DNA of 15,702 nucleotides from Bacilli bacterium (GTDB lineage: Bacteria; Bacillota_I; Bacilli_A; RFN20; CAG-288): positions 1-15,702 of the forward strand of contig CAAGLY010000009.1 of NCBI GenBank assembly GCA_900770925.1. Direction: 5' to 3'. Position 1 is the stretch's first letter. Every line of letters starts with the position of its first letter. A program made the translations under genes and the position numbers. Under the pieces are notes generated by a model. The model saw nothing but the letters and a program-made list of their open reading frames with translations. It made no database searches and had not been told where the DNA came from. Positions 15,419-15,702 of the stretch are shown piece after piece.

Positions 15419-15693
15419 CCTTAGGTTAGCCAAGGACCATGTGCCATGACATAAGTCTAAACAAGCCCATGGCGGAAAAGATCATACGAAAGAAACAGAG
15501 AAGGATCATCTCGATATTTTAAAGCAAAGGTAAGACTGAGGCCGCCAGGCCAAGAGCTAGTCCTAGGTGTTCAAGGTCAATCGGACCCTTGAAATCCAGA
15601 TGCTAACCGACTACACTAAGGATGGTACTAATTATAGCTGCTAGGTCTGCCAGTATGTCTAAGACATACCTTAAGATTAAAGCAGCTTTTTTT
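15419..15693 (+). ncRNA. candidate structured RNA or riboswitch-like leader
   Basis: No convincing gene lies in 15294-15702. The plus strand can instead form a long-range helix: CCTTA (15419-15423) with TAAGG (15617-15621), and GGTTAGC (15424-15430) with GCTAACC (15602-15608), 12 pairs with an 8-nt bulge on the 3' side. Inside it are GCCATG (15443-15448) with CATGGC (15468-15473), and a 9-bp hairpin TTCAAGGTC (15570-15578) with GACC-c-TTGAA (15584-15593). A terminator follows directly (15636-15693). This layout, a closed multibranch domain and then a terminator, fits a riboswitch/attenuator for a gene beyond the right edge, or a stand-alone small RNA of about 275-300 nt. I checked by eye for T-box, TPP, SAM, M-box, 6S, SRP, RNase P and tmRNA signatures and found no clear match. 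Pairing was done by hand. Confidence 0.45.
15636..15693 (+). terminator. two-part rho-independent terminator
   Basis: AGCTGCT (15636-15642) pairs with AGCAGCT (15681-15687), followed by a run of seven T's (15687-15693). The loop contains its own hairpin, GTATGTC (15653-15659) with GACATAC (15663-15669). It ends the candidate structured RNA on the plus strand. Confidence 0.65.
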
Positions 15694-15702
15694 AGTTTCA
15701 CC

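Noticed and set aside
15555..15632. tRNA-like half on the minus strand: U8, A9, a 4-pair D-stem with loop AGTCGGTTA, and a 5-pair anticodon stem with loop TTCAAGG (anticodon CAA, Leu).
   Set aside because: No T-arm or GTTCRA sequence follows, the 3' acceptor strand matches only AGGA, and there is no long variable arm as Leu needs. The same bases take part in better plus-strand pairings. At most a tRNA relic.
15617..15632. T-box-like sequence AAGGATGGTAC before a terminator.
   Set aside because: The T-box core should read close to GGGTGGNACCGCG and share bases with the terminator stem. Here the terminator stem is separate and the ACCGCG part is missing.

Overview
The window looks like chromosomal DNA from a low-GC Bacillota, possibly an Erysipelotrichia-type gut or oral anaerobe. 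The reasons are AT-rich intergenic DNA, strong GGAGG ribosome binding sites, TGA used as a stop codon, TGG for Trp, and a gene set (Feo iron uptake, YhaO/YhaN-like pair, DUF4143 ATPase) typical of anaerobic Firmicutes. The lineage is an inference; no rRNA or other marker is present.

Layout. Positions 1-60 hold the last 19 codons of an unidentified plus-strand gene. A gene-free stretch (61-532) follows, with six TCTAGA hexamers mostly spaced near 10 bp. On the minus strand, an S41 C-terminal-processing-type protease (2511-3995) overlaps uvrB (533-2518) by 8 nt. Divergent from these is a plus-strand pair, a YhaO/SbcD-like metallophosphoesterase (4192-5253) and a YhaN-like SMC-type ATPase carrying a membrane segment inside its coil (5255-7696). 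A probably bidirectional terminator at 7697-7741 closes the pair. Next, on the minus strand, are an AAA_14/DUF4143 ATPase (8356-9642) and an unrecognised 181-residue protein (7763-8308).

An intergenic region of 355 bp holds an 80-bp inverted-repeat element that resembles a MITE with IS256-like ends. The iron operon follows: feoA, feoB and a 59-residue membrane peptide in the place usually taken by the FeoB-associated Cys-rich protein, but with no cysteine. It ends at a bidirectional terminator. Converging on it is a minus-strand operon with a MoxR-type AAA+ ATPase (13923-15248) and a VWA/DUF2201 protein (12610-13926). The right end (15249-15702) has no gene. It carries the MoxR promoter and a plus-strand region of about 275 nt with long-range pairing and a terminal U-tract hairpin, most likely an unclassified structured RNA or a riboswitch-like leader.

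How the genes work together. Three modules follow known family logic: uvrB for nucleotide excision repair, the YhaO/YhaN pair for nucleolytic DNA processing, and FeoAB for ferrous iron import. The MoxR-VWA pair probably acts as an ATPase plus adaptor on an unknown client. The points that deserve a second look are the structured RNA, the MITE-like element, the TCTAGA array, the cysteine-free Feo peptide, and the two ATPase loci with unassigned partners.
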